From: Alkalibacterium subtropicum
Lineage (GTDB): Bacteria; Bacillota; Bacilli; Lactobacillales; Carnobacteriaceae_A
Direction of reading: 5' to 3'
NCBI RefSeq assembly: GCF_900112455.1
Contig: NZ_FOLT01000005.1
Span: 62,001 to 126,000 of the forward strand
Length of the DNA: 64,000 bases
Of the stretch, positions 16,237 to 28,514 are shown in pieces; position 1 is the stretch's first letter, and each line of letters begins with the position of its first letter. A model generated the notes under the pieces. The model saw only the letters and a program-made list of their open reading frames with translations, was not told the DNA's origin and did not search any database. The translations under genes and the position numbers were made by a program.

Positions 16237-17283
16237 CTAGTTTGCTGCTGGTACGAATTTGAAAATTTCGTGTTCGTAAATTTTCAGCATCTTGTTTAAT
16301 AATACATCAACAAGCACCGCACCGCCAAATGGAATAACAAAGTAAGCCATGATTACCGTCCAGAGTGCAGATCCCATATTAATTGCTTGGATCGGTCCAA
16401 CTAGCCCAACGATACCGAATCCAGCCGTTTGGGGTAAGCCGTGGATGCTGAATAAATAAGCCCCGACGCCTGCAAAAATAGCATTAATCACAATAGGCAC
16501 GACAATTCTAGGATGTCTGACGAGGTTTGGCATCATCATTTTCATTGCTCCCAATAAAATGGCCAGTGTTGTTCCTTTTTCATTGACGCGTTTAGATCCG
16601 ACTACCAGGACGGCTGTACATGCTGTGATCCCCACAGCGGCCGCTCCGGCACCTAAACCTGAAATTCCGATCGCGATACCTATAGCAACTGTAGAAATCG
16701 GTGAAATGATAATGATTGAAAATGCTACTGAAATGAGTACGGCCATTAATAAAGGCTGCAGCTGAGTGAAGGTGTTGATGCCGTTACCGATTGTAGTAGT
16801 GACTAAACTGACATAAGGTAGAGTCAATAAGCCGATCGTACCGATCCCACCGCCGACGATGATTGGAAGAAGAATCAGATTCAGCGATCCTAACTTGCCT
16901 TCTAAATAGCGTGTGACCAAGACGGCCAGTCCTGAAATCAGCATGACGTTGACCAGATCACCGATGCCGACCAAAGTAATACCCGCGTCAGTCACGGCAT
17001 AGGCACCGGAGCCTAAAAACGTTCCTGCACCGATAATGACACTTTGCATAGCGTTCAGCTTGAACTGCATGCCTACAAGAACACCGATAATAGCCGGTGT
17101 TAGAAATTGCATGGTGCCCACAACTAATGCCAGTGTTTCAAAGATAGTGCCATACGGTATGAGTGCTTTAAAAATTCCTCCTAATATAGCATTAGCGATC
17201 AGCCCGATGACGATTCCGCTTGCCGTTCCGGCGAGCACTTTATTTACATAATCTTTAAACGTATATTGCTCTCTAGTTAACAT
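16237..17283 (-). CDS. EIIC_2-family membrane protein (PTS EIIC-like transporter)
   Basis: The protein has 348 residues and 9-10 hydrophobic segments, with the glycine-rich repeats of the PTS_EIIC_2 family (for example GMQFKLNAMQSVIIGAGTFLGSGA and PNLVRHPRIVVPIVINAIFAG). It lacks EIIA and EIIB domains and no such gene is nearby, so it may not be a real PTS permease. The downstream PanE-like gene starts 20 bases later, which suggests that it carries a substrate or product of that enzyme. The start follows AAGGGG. Inverted repeats with TTACAT/ATGTAA lie upstream of a likely -10 box. Confidence 0.78.
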   Translation of the reverse strand: MLTREQYTFKDYVNKVLAGTASGIVIGLIANAILGGIFKALIPYGTIFETLALVVGTMQFLTPAIIGVLVGMQFKLNAMQSVIIGAGTFLGSGAYAVTDAGITLVGIGDLVNVMLISGLAVLVTRYLEGKLGSLNLILLPIIVGGGIGTIGLLTLPYVSLVTTTIGNGINTFTQLQPLLMAVLISVAFSIIIISPISTVAIGIAIGISGLGAGAAAVGITACTAVLVVGSKRVNEKGTTLAILLGAMKMMMPNLVRHPRIVVPIVINAIFAGVGAYLFSIHGLPQTAGFGIVGLVGPIQAINMGSALWTVIMAYFVIPFGGAVLVDVLLNKMLKIYEHEIFKFVPAAN

Positions 17284-17370
17284 TGTTTTTCCCCTTATCT
17301 AAAGCAATTATGCTTGTTATTTTTTATTACAAGCTCATTTTATCACAATATTTGTTTGGTTTTCAGAAAA

Positions 17371-17418
17371 TTACATGAAAATGTAATAACATTAATTTAA
17401 TAATTGTTACTATGTAAT
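17371..17418. promoter_or_regulatory. Possible operator upstream of the EIIC-like/PanE-like operon
   Basis: TTACAT-GAAA-ATGTAA is a perfect inverted repeat at 17371-17386. It overlaps a second one, ATGTAATAACA with TGTTAC-ATGTAA, ending at 17418. The minus-strand -10-like TAAAAT lies about 30 bases downstream of it. This is consistent with a dedicated regulator, which I cannot identify. Confidence 0.45.
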
Positions 17419-17456
17419 TCCTTTCAATAAAATATACCTAAAGGATGAACATATAT

Positions 17457-17524
17457 AAAAAAACTCTTGTTCCAATGTCCAGGCTTCTCTGATTTACAGA
17501 TCACCTGAACAGGGTACAAGAGTT
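17457..17524 (-). terminator. Large terminator after the histidine phosphatase gene
   Basis: AACTCTTGT-CC pairs with GG-ACAAGAGTT, and the interior folds further (CAGG/CCTG and TCTG/CAGA), giving a stem of over 20 pairs. Seven T residues follow on the minus strand. Confidence 0.82.
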
Positions 17525-17545
17525 CATAAAGTGTCTCTATTCTTT

Positions 17546-18226
17546 TTATTCGGCATCTTTAAAATGCGACACATCATTATAGCGTTCCAGATGGAAGAGA
17601 CCGTCCTGATATTTGGCAACAGAGACACTCGCATTCAACAGACTTCTCGAATCATCGATGTCGGGTATAAGGTTCTGAAGAATATAGCGGATCGTTCCCC
17701 CATGGGCCACCAGCAGAATTTTTTCTCCGGTATCCCGGTGACGATCGATCAGTTTTAACAGGCCTTTTTCTACCCGTGACCAGAACATCATGAAATCTTC
17801 CGCATGTTTATCAGGATCGATGGCTCTAAAGGCATCCATTCGTTCAGGTACATCTGTGTTTCTGAACATTTCCTTCTTCGTTTCATAACCCAGATAGTCT
17901 CTCACTTTGTCGTAAGCCTCGGATCCGTACATACCTTCCATCGAACCAAAAAAAACTTCTCTAAATTCCGGCATCTGAATCATATTCATCGTTTCGATCT
18001 GGCCGTTCTCTTCTAAGATAATCTGCGCTGTCTCCTGTGTTCGGGACAAGTCACTCGTATAGACGGCATTGAACTTCACATCTTTTAATCCTCGACCGCA
18101 GCGTCTGACATCTTCTTTCCCGTGATCCGTCAGTGGAGCATTACACCAGCCTTGCATGCGCCCATAATAGTTCATATATGTTTCGCCATGCCGGACAAAA
18201 TATATCGTGACACCCTTTTTAGCCAT
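17546..18226 (-). CDS. Histidine phosphatase family protein (phosphoglycerate mutase-like)
   Basis: The protein has 226 residues. The catalytic motif YFVRHGETYMNYYGRMQGW is near the N-terminus, and the second histidine is in LLVAHGGTIRYIL. This is the histidine phosphatase superfamily. The size fits a small-molecule phosphatase rather than glycolytic GpmA, and the cell already has a cofactor-independent mutase (gpmI) in this window. An in-frame GTG at 18244 exists, but GGAGAGG lies 6 bases before the ATG at 18226. The gene is monocistronic, with its own strong terminator. Confidence 0.87.
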   Translation of the reverse strand: MAKKGVTIYFVRHGETYMNYYGRMQGWCNAPLTDHGKEDVRRCGRGLKDVKFNAVYTSDLSRTQETAQIILEENGQIETMNMIQMPEFREVFFGSMEGMYGSEAYDKVRDYLGYETKKEMFRNTDVPERMDAFRAIDPDKHAEDFMMFWSRVEKGLLKLIDRHRDTGEKILLVAHGGTIRYILQNLIPDIDDSRSLLNASVSVAKYQDGLFHLERYNDVSHFKDAE

Positions 18227-18354
18227 ACTTTTCCTCTCCTTCACTCATCTTCTTCTTTCATTCTAACAAATTACCGGAGGTTTAGCGATAATATAGCCAG
18301 TCTAAAACGTATGCAATTTTTGAAACGTACACCCTGTTTCACTTAGTCGATACA

Positions 18355-18392
18355 GAAAAAACGTTATGAGCTCCAGCCCATAACGTTTTTTC
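18355..18392. terminator. Terminator after smpB
   Basis: AAAAAACGTTATG and CATAACGTTTTTT form a 13-bp stem with T runs on both strands. It lies a few bases past the smpB stop. Confidence 0.88.
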
Positions 18393-18395
18393 TTA

Positions 18396-18857
18396 TTAAT
18401 AGTTCTCTTTTACTGCCCGTCTCAATTGACGGTCCTGATCACGGCGCTTGATCGTTTCCCGCTTGTCATACTGTTTCTTCCCTTTGGCCAGGCCGATCAA
18501 TACTTTGGCAAAGCCATTCTTGATATACACTTTTAAAGGAATCAGCGTAACGCCGCCCTGTTTCACTTCTCCGACAAGTTTATCGATCTGTTTTTTCTTC
18601 ATGAGCAGTTTTCGTGTTCTCACTGGATCATGATTGAACTGATTTCCCTTGTCGAAGGGAGCAATATGCACATTATATAACCAAATTTCGCCGTCACGAA
18701 TGCCCGCATACCCATCTTTGAGGTTGATCCGACCGGCACGGATCGATTTGATCTCTGTTCCCTGCAGGACGATACCGGCCTCGACAGTATCAAGGATAGA
18801 ATACTCATACCGTGCTTTTCTATTCTGGGCAATCAGCTTACCTTCTCCTTTTGGCAT
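18396..18857 (-). CDS. smpB: SmpB, tmRNA-binding protein
   Basis: The protein has 153 residues, the normal length. It shows the SmpB barrel ([49 protein letters not shown]) and the basic tail [20 protein letters not shown] that enters the ribosome decoding site. With tmRNA it rescues stalled ribosomes. GGAGGAG precedes the ATG. It lies 17 bases behind rnr in the conserved secG-est-rnr-smpB order, and ssrA follows 3.4 kb downstream after inserted genes. Confidence 0.97.
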   Translation of the reverse strand: MPKGEGKLIAQNRKARYEYSILDTVEAGIVLQGTEIKSIRAGRINLKDGYAGIRDGEIWLYNVHIAPFDKGNQFNHDPVRTRKLLMKKKQIDKLVGEVKQGGVTLIPLKVYIKNGFAKVLIGLAKGKKQYDKRETIKRRDQDRQLRRAVKENY

Positions 18858-18874
18858 AAAACTCCTCCTCTTCT

Positions 18875-21262
18875 TTATTTTTTAGGTTTTTTCGTTTTGC
18901 GACGTCCTTTAGGTCCCTTTTTACCTTTAGGTCCTTTTTTGCCGTCATCTTTCTTAGATTTTCCTTTTCTGAAACGTTGCTTCTTGTCGCCTTTGCCTTT
19001 TTTGCGTGCTTTACGCGCTTTTCTTTCTTTTTTTTCATGCTCACGCTTGGCTTTCGCTTCTTCGTCTTCAACTAGTTCAAAGTCGATTTCATAGGTTTCC
19101 TTGTCTGCTTTTGTGACAACGACTTCCACCGACTGGCCGATCCGGAAGACATTCCCTGTACGCTGACCGATGAGCAGCAGTTCACGTTCGTTGAATTCGT
19201 AGTAGTCATCGTTCATGTTTGAAATGTGGACAAGTCCTTCGACGGAGTTAGGAAGCTGGACGAACAGGCCGAAGTTGGTAACGGATGTGACCACGCCTTC
19301 GAATTTCTCACCGATTTTCGTGGACATGTATTCCGCTTTCTTCATTTCGTCTGTTTCCCGTTCCGCATCCACTGCGCGGCGTTCGGTCATGGAACTGCGC
19401 TCGGCGATTTCCGGCAGTTTGGCATTCCATCGACTTTTCGCCTTCTGACCTTTGCCCACTTCATCATAATAGTGGATCAGGCGATGCAGGATCAAGTCCG
19501 GATAACGTCTGATCGGTGAAGTAAAGTGAGAGTAATACTCAGCAGCCAGACCATAGTGACCTATCGGTACGACATCGTATTTCGCCTGCTGCATGGATCG
19601 GAGCAAGAGCATACTGATGACGCCTTCTTCCGGTGTGCCATCTACTTTATCCAGAATGTTCTGAAGTTTTTTAGGGCTGATAGAATCTTTCAGACCTTTG
19701 ACATTGATGCCAAAACCGCTGACGAATTCAATGAATCGCTGCATTTTGCCTTCATCCGGCTTATCATGCACACGGTATAAGATCGGCAGGTCCTGTTTGG
19801 CATAATGTTCAGAAACCGTTTCGTTCGCTGACAGCATAAAGGACTCGATCAGACGCTCGCCTACTCCGCGTTCACGCAAGAGTATATCCACAGGAAAACC
19901 AGTCGGGTCGACCTGGATCTTCGCTTCGCGTGTGTCAAAGTCGATGGATCCGCGTCTCACCCGTTTTTCCTCAAGGATATTGTGCAGTGTTTCCATTTCT
20001 TTGAGCATTGGAACGATTTCATTGTACTCTTCTTTGCGTTCCTGATCATCTTCTTCAAGTATGTCGTTCACAGCCTGATAGGTCATGCGGTAATGGTTAT
20101 TGATCACACTTGGAGAGATCGTATAGTCCAGGACTTCACCAGACTGATCGATTTCCATCTCACAGCTCAGTGTCAGACGGTCGACATCCGGATGCAGCGA
20201 GCAGATGCCATTGGACAGGCGCTGCGGCAGCATCGGAACCACGCGGTCCGTCAAATACACACTTGTGCCGCGTTCAAAGGCCTCCTCGTCCATCGCGCTG
20301 TCTTCAGTGACATAATGGCTGACATCGGCGATATGGACGCCTAAATAGTAGTTGCCGTTTTCCAGTCGTTTCACCTGGATCGCATCATCCAAGTCTTTGG
20401 CGTCTGCACCGTCGATCGTGATGATGACTTCGTCGCGCAGATCTTTACGACCTTTAAGGTCATCTTCGGAAATGGTATCCGGTACCTCTTCCGCTTCATC
20501 TGTGACAGCTTTAGGAAATTCGCTTGGGATACCGTACTTATGAACGACCGTCAAAATCTCGATGCCGGGTTCGTCTTTATGACCAAGCGTTTTCGTCACG
20601 ATCCCCCTCAGATGATTGGTTTCGCCGTCATGGGCAAAGTCGGTGACTTCGACTTGAACAATGCTGCCGTCGACCGGACGGATACCCTTTGTCTCGATTT
20701 CAATGATGAGATCCAGCATTTTCTGATTTTTAGGTTTAACATAACCATAGAGTTCTTTTTCTTTTACTTCTTCATCATTATAGGGATGAAATTCACCAAA
20801 GACATGCTCGGTCCCGCGCTCAACGATATCAATAACTTCTCCGGCCGGTCCTTTGTCTTTATGCGGCAAGGCTTCCTGCGTGACTTTAACTTTGACGATA
20901 TCCCCGTTTAAGGCAGATTTCGTCGCATTCGGCGGGATAAAGATATCCTGTTCATACTCTTCAATGGTAACAAACCCGAATCCCCGGTCAGTCCCGCTGA
21001 AGCGCCCAGTCATGGCCGTTGAACCTTCTTTTAATTTAAATTTCCCGTTCTGTAAAAGAACGACCTTGTCTTCTCTTTCCAGTTCAGCAATTGCTTTCAC
21101 CAGTTTCTTGAAGTCCTTAGCACCGGAACGGTTCAGCCCTTCGCTGATTTCGTTCACCTCCAGCGCCTCTTCGTTCTGTTCTTTCATATATGCGATGATA
21201 TTCTTTTTCAATTCTTTACGTTTCTTTTCTTCTTTTAAATCCTTGTCTTTCTCTTTACTCAT
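18875..21262 (-). CDS. rnr: RNase R, 3'-5' exoribonuclease
   Basis: The protein has 795 residues. In order: a winged-helix N-terminus (about 1-85), cold-shock/OB domains (about 85-240), the RNB catalytic domain with [12 protein letters not shown] (284-295) carrying the metal-binding aspartates, an S1 domain (about 650-730) and a very lysine-rich tail. RNase R degrades structured RNA and non-stop mRNA freed by trans-translation, which fits its place between est and smpB. Its ATG overlaps the stop of est (ATGA), with GGAGGAG just before. The stop is 17 bases before smpB, so the three genes are one operon. Confidence 0.97.
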   Translation of the reverse strand: MSKEKDKDLKEEKKRKELKKNIIAYMKEQNEEALEVNEISEGLNRSGAKDFKKLVKAIAELEREDKVVLLQNGKFKLKEGSTAMTGRFSGTDRGFGFVTIEEYEQDIFIPPNATKSALNGDIVKVKVTQEALPHKDKGPAGEVIDIVERGTEHVFGEFHPYNDEEVKEKELYGYVKPKNQKMLDLIIEIETKGIRPVDGSIVQVEVTDFAHDGETNHLRGIVTKTLGHKDEPGIEILTVVHKYGIPSEFPKAVTDEAEEVPDTISEDDLKGRKDLRDEVIITIDGADAKDLDDAIQVKRLENGNYYLGVHIADVSHYVTEDSAMDEEAFERGTSVYLTDRVVPMLPQRLSNGICSLHPDVDRLTLSCEMEIDQSGEVLDYTISPSVINNHYRMTYQAVNDILEEDDQERKEEYNEIVPMLKEMETLHNILEEKRVRRGSIDFDTREAKIQVDPTGFPVDILLRERGVGERLIESFMLSANETVSEHYAKQDLPILYRVHDKPDEGKMQRFIEFVSGFGINVKGLKDSISPKKLQNILDKVDGTPEEGVISMLLLRSMQQAKYDVVPIGHYGLAAEYYSHFTSPIRRYPDLILHRLIHYYDEVGKGQKAKSRWNAKLPEIAERSSMTERRAVDAERETDEMKKAEYMSTKIGEKFEGVVTSVTNFGLFVQLPNSVEGLVHISNMNDDYYEFNERELLLIGQRTGNVFRIGQSVEVVVTKADKETYEIDFELVEDEEAKAKREHEKKERKARKARKKGKGDKKQRFRKGKSKKDDGKKGPKGKKGPKGRRKTKKPKK

Positions 21263-22011
21263 TTGTCTCCTCCATTCCAGTCAAGTGTTGATAAGAACGT
21301 CAGGACATGAGTCTGCAGTTCTTTCCCTACTTTTCCGGTTGTAATAACGTGTTCGCCATCCTCATACAGATTGATGGATACTTCAGCCTGACTCAATGAT
21401 TCTCTAAATATACGGGCAGTATCCGGTTCGATCAGTTCGTCGTTTTCACCTTGTCCGATAAAAACTTTCTTCTCAAGGGTCGGATACTTTTCTTCCATAG
21501 CTGAAACATGTTCTTTTAAGTCTTCAAACATTTCTTTCAATTCGATTTCTGCCTTGGTCATCAGCCCGGCAAGCTCTTCACGGTCATAGCCTTCTTCCCG
21601 TTTAACGTTTTTGTACCATGGAAGAAAGCTGTCGGTAACATGGTTATCGTATTGCGTGACGACCGGTGCCGAGAATGTTCCTCCGCCGATAACGGCTTTT
21701 TCATTCAGTAATAAATGCGTGGCCACCACACCGCCCAGTGACAAGCCAAAGACCGCGATTTCATCATACCCTTTGTTTCTTAAAAAGGCGACGGCGTCTT
21801 CTCCGTCTTTCATCCAGTCTTCGATCGAATAATCGAAGAGATCATCCAGATCGCCTGTCCCGTGCCCGGATAAAACCGGCGCATACACTGTATAGTCGGC
21901 GCGTTCTAAAGCTCTGCCCAAGCTGAGTACATCTTTGGGTGTACTTGTAAAGGCATGAAACAATAGCACGGCTCGTTTGCCATTTTCATAAAATAATGAT
22001 TGATTATTCAT
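21259..22011 (-). CDS. est: Carboxylesterase, alpha/beta hydrolase (Est/YvaK type)
   Basis: The protein has 250 residues with the alpha/beta-hydrolase pattern. The nucleophile is S91 in GLSLGG; the acid is the Asp in QGENDELI and the base the His in DGEHVIT. It matches the carboxylesterase always found between secG and rnr in Firmicutes; its natural substrate is unknown. The longest frame starts at 22041, but AAGGAGG lies 8 bases before the ATG at 22011. The stop overlaps the rnr start. A perfect 15-base palindrome sits about 40 bases upstream. Confidence 0.92.
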   Translation of the reverse strand: MNNQSLFYENGKRAVLLFHAFTSTPKDVLSLGRALERADYTVYAPVLSGHGTGDLDDLFDYSIEDWMKDGEDAVAFLRNKGYDEIAVFGLSLGGVVATHLLLNEKAVIGGGTFSAPVVTQYDNHVTDSFLPWYKNVKREEGYDREELAGLMTKAEIELKEMFEDLKEHVSAMEEKYPTLEKKVFIGQGENDELIEPDTARIFRESLSQAEVSINLYEDGEHVITTGKVGKELQTHVLTFLSTLDWNGGDK

Positions 22012-22049
22012 AAAAAAATCCTCCTTCAGACTCTCTTCCATTTTACCTT

Positions 22050-22064
22050 AAATTGTGACAATTT
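22050..22064. promoter_or_regulatory. Palindrome upstream of est-rnr-smpB
   Basis: AAATTGTGACAATTT has two perfect 7-base arms around one central base. It overlaps a -10-like TATAAA on the minus strand, about 40 bases before the est start. It could be an operator; no regulator is recognised. Confidence 0.4.
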
Positions 22065-22261
22065 TATACCGAAACACAAGTTAGGGTATATATCCCTTTA
22101 CCAAACTCATTCAGGCAGAACGCTGTTATTGTCTGTTGGTTTCATTGGTTCGATCTTCGACCAGCTCATGAATTATTTAAATATGATCCAACCGATGCTG
22201 GACCCATGTCAGCAGATCCACAGCGATTTACATTTCAGCTTGCCTGTGTAGCTTCTACATC

Positions 22262-22771
22262 GACGTACTCAGCTTCATCCTCTTTTGAGTGATGTCATTG
22301 TCGTCCGCATTCGACGTACTCACAGGCATTTTCCTCTGAGTAATGCTAATGGCGCTCTCATTCGACGTGCTCAGCTTCATTTTACTTTGAGTAATGCCAT
22401 TGACGTCCGCATTTGACGTACTCACAGGCATTTTCCTTTGGGTAATGCTAATGGCGCTCTCATTCGACGTGCTCACAGACTTTTTCCTTTGAGCGATGCC
22501 ATTGATGCCTGCATTCGACGTACTCACAGGCATTTTCCTTTGAGTAATGCTAATGGCGCTCTCATTCGACGTGCTCAGCTTCATTTTCCTTTGGGTAATG
22601 CCATTGATACCCGCATTCGACGTACTCACAGGCATTTTCCTTTGGGTAATGCCATTGGCGTCCGCATTTGACGTACTCAGACATACTTTTGCCCGAGCAG
22701 TACGAATAGCATCCTCATTAGATATACTCGCTGACATTCGCATTCGAGTAGTACTAATGTTGAGCCGATTT
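22262..22771. repeat. Intergenic tandem repeat array B, 51-bp unit, 10 copies in an alternating pattern
   Basis: The landmark GACGTRCTCA recurs at 22262, 22313, 22364, 22415, 22466, 22517, 22568, 22619, 22670 and, decayed, 22721: every step is exactly 51 bases. Two unit types mostly alternate: one with CACAGGCATT and one with AGCTTCATT after the landmark, which makes a 102-bp higher-order repeat. Units contain the inverted arms TACTCA/TGAGTA and GCATT/AATGC. The minus strand is open (17-residue repeats such as MPVSTSNAGINGITQRK) because 51 is divisible by three. The only start for that frame is a TTG with a badly spaced ribosome site. It lies between secG and est. Confidence 0.92.
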
Positions 22772-22834
22772 GATTTAATCTTTTTTAAACATAGATGATT
22801 ACGCTGTACCTCGTTCAACCTTCTATGCCTTGCA

Positions 22835-22904
22835 TAAAAAAGTACTCTTGTTTTCTTTACTTCAGAAGCTTTCGCTCGTGTAAGTTAAAGATAACAAGAG
22901 TACT
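22835..22904 (-). terminator. Large terminator after secG
   Basis: AGTACTCTTGTT pairs with AACAAGAGTACT, and the interior folds further (CTTTA/TAAAG and AGC/GCT). Six T residues follow on the minus strand. It separates secG from array B and est. Confidence 0.85.
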
Positions 22905-22921
22905 AGATAATCATTCGTTGA

Positions 22922-23152
22922 CTAAAATAATTGGCTTAAAGTAAATGCTAAACCGAAAAAGAGTATGAGACTCACTACGGTCGTTTTGATCAGAACGGCT
23001 TCAAATCCGCGTGCTTTCTGTTTTCCGAACAGCTGACTGGCACCGCCCATGAAAGCATTGGATGCACTTTGTGTTTTTGTTGGCTGCATCGCGATAACAA
23101 TAATAATGAATACTGATAGAATAAGCATGATTGTAAGTAATATATCGTACAT
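22922..23152 (-). CDS. secG: SecG, protein translocase subunit
   Basis: The protein has 76 residues with two membrane segments (about 3-22 and 53-72) and the SecG loop AMQPTKTQSASNAFMGGASQLFGKQKARGFE. It supports SecYE-mediated export. The longer frame begins at 23224, but GAAGGAGG precedes the ATG at 23152, giving the standard length. It stands before est-rnr-smpB as in other Firmicutes, but here a strong terminator and a 510-bp repeat array separate it from est. Confidence 0.94.
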   Translation of the reverse strand: MYDILLTIMLILSVFIIIVIAMQPTKTQSASNAFMGGASQLFGKQKARGFEAVLIKTTVVSLILFFGLAFTLSQLF

Positions 23153-23223
23153 TAAAACGTAACCTCCTTCTGACAATTCTCCTACGTTATAATATAGCAC
23201 ACGTAGCGTGAGTTTTCCACCCA

Positions 23224-23733
23224 TTATTCATTTATTTCAAAGGGGATGAAAATATTAAATGGTTTCCTTTCCTGCTTGTCTTCCTCTTCTTCAAGAAAAG
23301 CCATGTGCGTGGACAAGCGATAGGTGCCTTCATCAATATCACTGGACTCCGTCGATAGCCAGAAGATAAACTCAGCCGTTTCCCCTGGAGAAATCTGGAC
23401 AGTCCGATCGATTTGATCGATCGCATTATTATCGAGTGTTTTCCATTCCTTATCTACCCACTTTTGAACAAAATAAAACTCACTCACTTCAATCGTCTGT
23501 TCCGAGTGATTATCCACAATATAAAACATCTCATCTATTTCTTCACTTGAATACGATTCTCGTTCAAAATAACTCGCTATCTGATTATTCAGGTCGTCAC
23601 CTTGGCCCATGTGAATATCCTCTGGCAGGGTGACTGCCGTATTGATTCGTGCTGTTTGACATCCCGATAAAAACAAACCGATCAGACTCAGGATGAAGAG
23701 AAACAAGGTGCTCTGAAAAGAATTTCTGTTCAT
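23224..23733 (-). CDS. Lipoprotein with an Ig-like domain, function unknown
   Basis: The protein has 169 residues. The N-terminal signal ends in the lipobox LSGC with C25 as the lipid-bearing cysteine. The rest resembles a single Ig-like domain of the kind in Firmicutes surface lipoproteins (Big_14-like): VDNHSEQTIEVSEFYFVQKW, then ISPGETAEFIFWL and DEGTYRLSTHM. GAAGGAGGGGG precedes the ATG. The upstream gene 21 bases before encodes a related protein, suggesting a duplication. Their place directly before secG may be chance or may reflect envelope-linked expression. Confidence 0.7.
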   Translation of the reverse strand: MNRNSFQSTLFLFILSLIGLFLSGCQTARINTAVTLPEDIHMGQGDDLNNQIASYFERESYSSEEIDEMFYIVDNHSEQTIEVSEFYFVQKWVDKEWKTLDNNAIDQIDRTVQISPGETAEFIFWLSTESSDIDEGTYRLSTHMAFLEEEEDKQERKPFNIFIPFEINE

Positions 23734-23754
23734 ACGGTTCCCCCTCCTTCAGGT

Positions 23755-24228
23755 TTACTTGTTCAACCAGAAAACAGCGCCTATTTGGTATTCTTCTTCC
23801 TCATTATCTGCTGCATCCAAGAGCGCATAGTCCAGCTTCAGCCTGTACCTTCCACTGTCTAAAGGCTGGTCAAAATGATCAGTGAAAAGAGAATATGTAA
23901 GCTTTTCTTCTCTTTGTAACGCGTATGGATAATCTTTAACGTAATAATCGATGGTATCTATCTCCGTCCACCCCTCATCGTAATACTCGACGGTCAAACT
24001 GAAATCAGTATTCAGCTCATTAACCGTTCCATTCTTTAGCTGCAGTTTGGGAACGCCCAGATCAAGATCTGTCTTGTTGAAACGGTTAGTATCCTGAAAG
24101 GAAAAAATGATGGTCTCTTCGACTATGTCTTTGTCAGTAATCCTATTATGAGGCACAGGTTCATCGGACATTCCATTGAAGCCTACAATCAGCATGATGC
24201 TCGCGAAGAAAAGAATCGATTTGATCAT
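23755..24228 (-). CDS. Exported protein with an Ig-like domain, paralog of the next gene
   Basis: The protein has 157 residues with an N-terminal signal segment (MIKSILFFASIMLIVGFNG) but no lipobox cysteine. The C-terminal part (LTVEYYDEGWTEIDTIDYYV, then LDSGRYRLKLDYALL) lines up with the neighbouring lipoprotein's domain. AGAGGTGAT precedes the ATG. It may be secreted, or held by an uncleaved signal. The function is unknown. Confidence 0.6.
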   Translation of the reverse strand: MIKSILFFASIMLIVGFNGMSDEPVPHNRITDKDIVEETIIFSFQDTNRFNKTDLDLGVPKLQLKNGTVNELNTDFSLTVEYYDEGWTEIDTIDYYVKDYPYALQREEKLTYSLFTDHFDQPLDSGRYRLKLDYALLDAADNEEEEYQIGAVFWLNK

Positions 24229-24364
24229 ATCATCACCTCTTATTCAACTCTTGATAGTATGTATTTGTAATTCTTGTACACTAAAATCTTATCACAGTTG
24301 TAAGCGCATTTATACACTTTATTAAGAATAAATTTTTGGAGTGGATTTTTAATTGGTTATTTGA

Positions 24365-24405
24365 CAAAAAAACAGACCGCACTACTTTATGTAGCACGGC
24401 CTGTT
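24365..24405 (-). terminator. Terminator after eno
   Basis: AACAGGCCGTGCTAC pairs with GTAGTGCGGTCTGTT with G-U pairs around ATAA. Seven T residues follow on the minus strand. It ends the glycolytic gene cluster. Confidence 0.88.
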
Positions 24406-24423
24406 CTGTTTGATCGATCGAGA

Positions 24424-25773
<1,350 letters not shown>

Positions 25774-25834
25774 TCAGGTGGTGTAGTTTTATTTTACTTG
25801 TTCTTTTTTCAAAAAACAATTTAAAATCATTCAA

Positions 25835-27367
25835 TTAGTCTTTCTGGATCAAGCTTTCGCCTGTCATTTCTTCTGGTTTTTCAATGCCCAGAAGATCGAG
25901 CATTGTTGGCGCTACGTCAGCGAGTTTTCCATCGCCGCGCAGAGTGACACCTTTTTTCGTCACGATGACAGGAACAGGCACCGTTGTATGGGCTGTGTGT
26001 GGCTCCCCTTCAGGTGTCAGTTCAGTATCCGCATTGCCGTGATCGGCAAAGATGATCGCTGTTCCGCCTTTTTCATGGATCAGATCCACAAAGCGGCCCA
26101 AGTTTTCATCAACGGCTTCGATCGCTTTGATCGTTGGTTCAAGCATGCCTGAGTGTCCAACCATATCCGGGTTAGCGTAGTTCAGGATAATCGCATCATG
26201 TTTGTCATTCTTGACGTCTTCCAGCAAGGCATCTGTGACTTCATACGCACTCATTTCCGGCTTCAAGTCATAGGTCTCTACTTGAGGTGACGGAATAAGG
26301 ATACGGTTTTCGCCAGGGAACTCATCGTTCGTTCCCCCGTTCATGAAGAAGGTCACGTGCGGGTATTTTTCAGTTTCAGCAATACGCAGCTGTGTCTTAT
26401 CGTTGTCCGCTAAAACTTGACCCAAAACGTTTTTCAGGAAGACCGGCGGGAACATGACTTCTGCATCCATGTCCGCTGTATATTGAGTGAACGTGACGAA
26501 CTTGACGTTTTCAGGTCTGTCGCCTCTGTCGAATTCATCAAAGTCGTCTTCAGTCAGTGCGCGAGACAACTCGATCGCACGGTCTGGGCGGAAGTTGAAG
26601 AAGATGACCGCATCATTGTCTTTGACCGTTGCAACGGGTTTCCCGTCTTTTTCGATCACGACAGGTTCAACGAACTCATCCATTTTTTCATTGTCATAGC
26701 TGTCTTTCATAGCCTGAACAGGATCCGTTGCTTTGTTTCCTTCACCGTGGAAGATCGCATCGTAAGCTTTTTTGATGCGTGGCCAGCGGTTGTCACGGTC
26801 CATTGCATAGAAACGACCGGAGATCGTTGCGATTTCGCCAACGCCAAGATCTTTAACGATGTCCTGCAGTTCTTCGATGAAGCGGACACCTGAATCAGGC
26901 GCCACGTCACGGCCGTCAGTAAAGGCATGGATATAAACGTTGTCTACCCCTTTATCTTTGGCAGCTTCAACGAGAGCAGTCAGATGACGCTGGTGACTGT
27001 GCACGCCGCCGTCTGATACAAGACCAAACAGATGCAGCGCAGAATCATTATCGTTCACATGATCGATCGCGTTGTTCAATGCTTCGTTGGATTCGAATTC
27101 ATTGTCTTCGATCGCTTTGTCGATGCGCGTGATGCTCTGATAAACCACGCGGCCGGCACCAATGTTGGTATGACCGACTTCTGAGTTGCCCATCTGACCT
27201 TCAGGCAAACCGACAGCTAAGCCGGAAGCCAGCATGGTGTTGTGCGGGTACTCATTCCAGTATCGATCGAAATTCGGCTTGTTTGCTTGAGCTACGGCAT
27301 TACCGTATTCTTCTTCACGCCATCCGAATCCGTCCAGAATGATGATTGCTACGGGTGCTTTACTCAT
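25835..27367 (-). CDS. gpmI: Phosphoglycerate mutase, 2,3-bisphosphoglycerate-independent
   Basis: The protein has 510 residues of the alkaline-phosphatase superfamily. D12 and S62 (in GNSEVGH) form part of the two-Mn catalytic centre; further metal ligands are in ADHGNAD and [11 protein letters not shown]. It interconverts 3- and 2-phosphoglycerate. The start ATG directly follows the tpiA stop (TAAATG), so the two are translationally coupled. eno follows after about 110 bases. Confidence 0.97.
   Translation of the reverse strand: MSKAPVAIIILDGFGWREEEYGNAVAQANKPNFDRYWNEYPHNTMLASGLAVGLPEGQMGNSEVGHTNIGAGRVVYQSITRIDKAIEDNEFESNEALNNAIDHVNDNDSALHLFGLVSDGGVHSHQRHLTALVEAAKDKGVDNVYIHAFTDGRDVAPDSGVRFIEELQDIVKDLGVGEIATISGRFYAMDRDNRWPRIKKAYDAIFHGEGNKATDPVQAMKDSYDNEKMDEFVEPVVIEKDGKPVATVKDNDAVIFFNFRPDRAIELSRALTEDDFDEFDRGDRPENVKFVTFTQYTADMDAEVMFPPVFLKNVLGQVLADNDKTQLRIAETEKYPHVTFFMNGGTNDEFPGENRILIPSPQVETYDLKPEMSAYEVTDALLEDVKNDKHDAIILNYANPDMVGHSGMLEPTIKAIEAVDENLGRFVDLIHEKGGTAIIFADHGNADTELTPEGEPHTAHTTVPVPVIVTKKGVTLRGDGKLADVAPTMLDLLGIEKPEEMTGESLIQKD

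Positions 27368-28514
<1,147 letters not shown>

Noticed and set aside
22255-22818. 187-codon minus-strand frame with STSNA..ITQRK repeats
   Set aside because: It starts with TTG, with GAAGG directly abutting it, and consists almost wholly of array B. No signal peptide or domain is seen.
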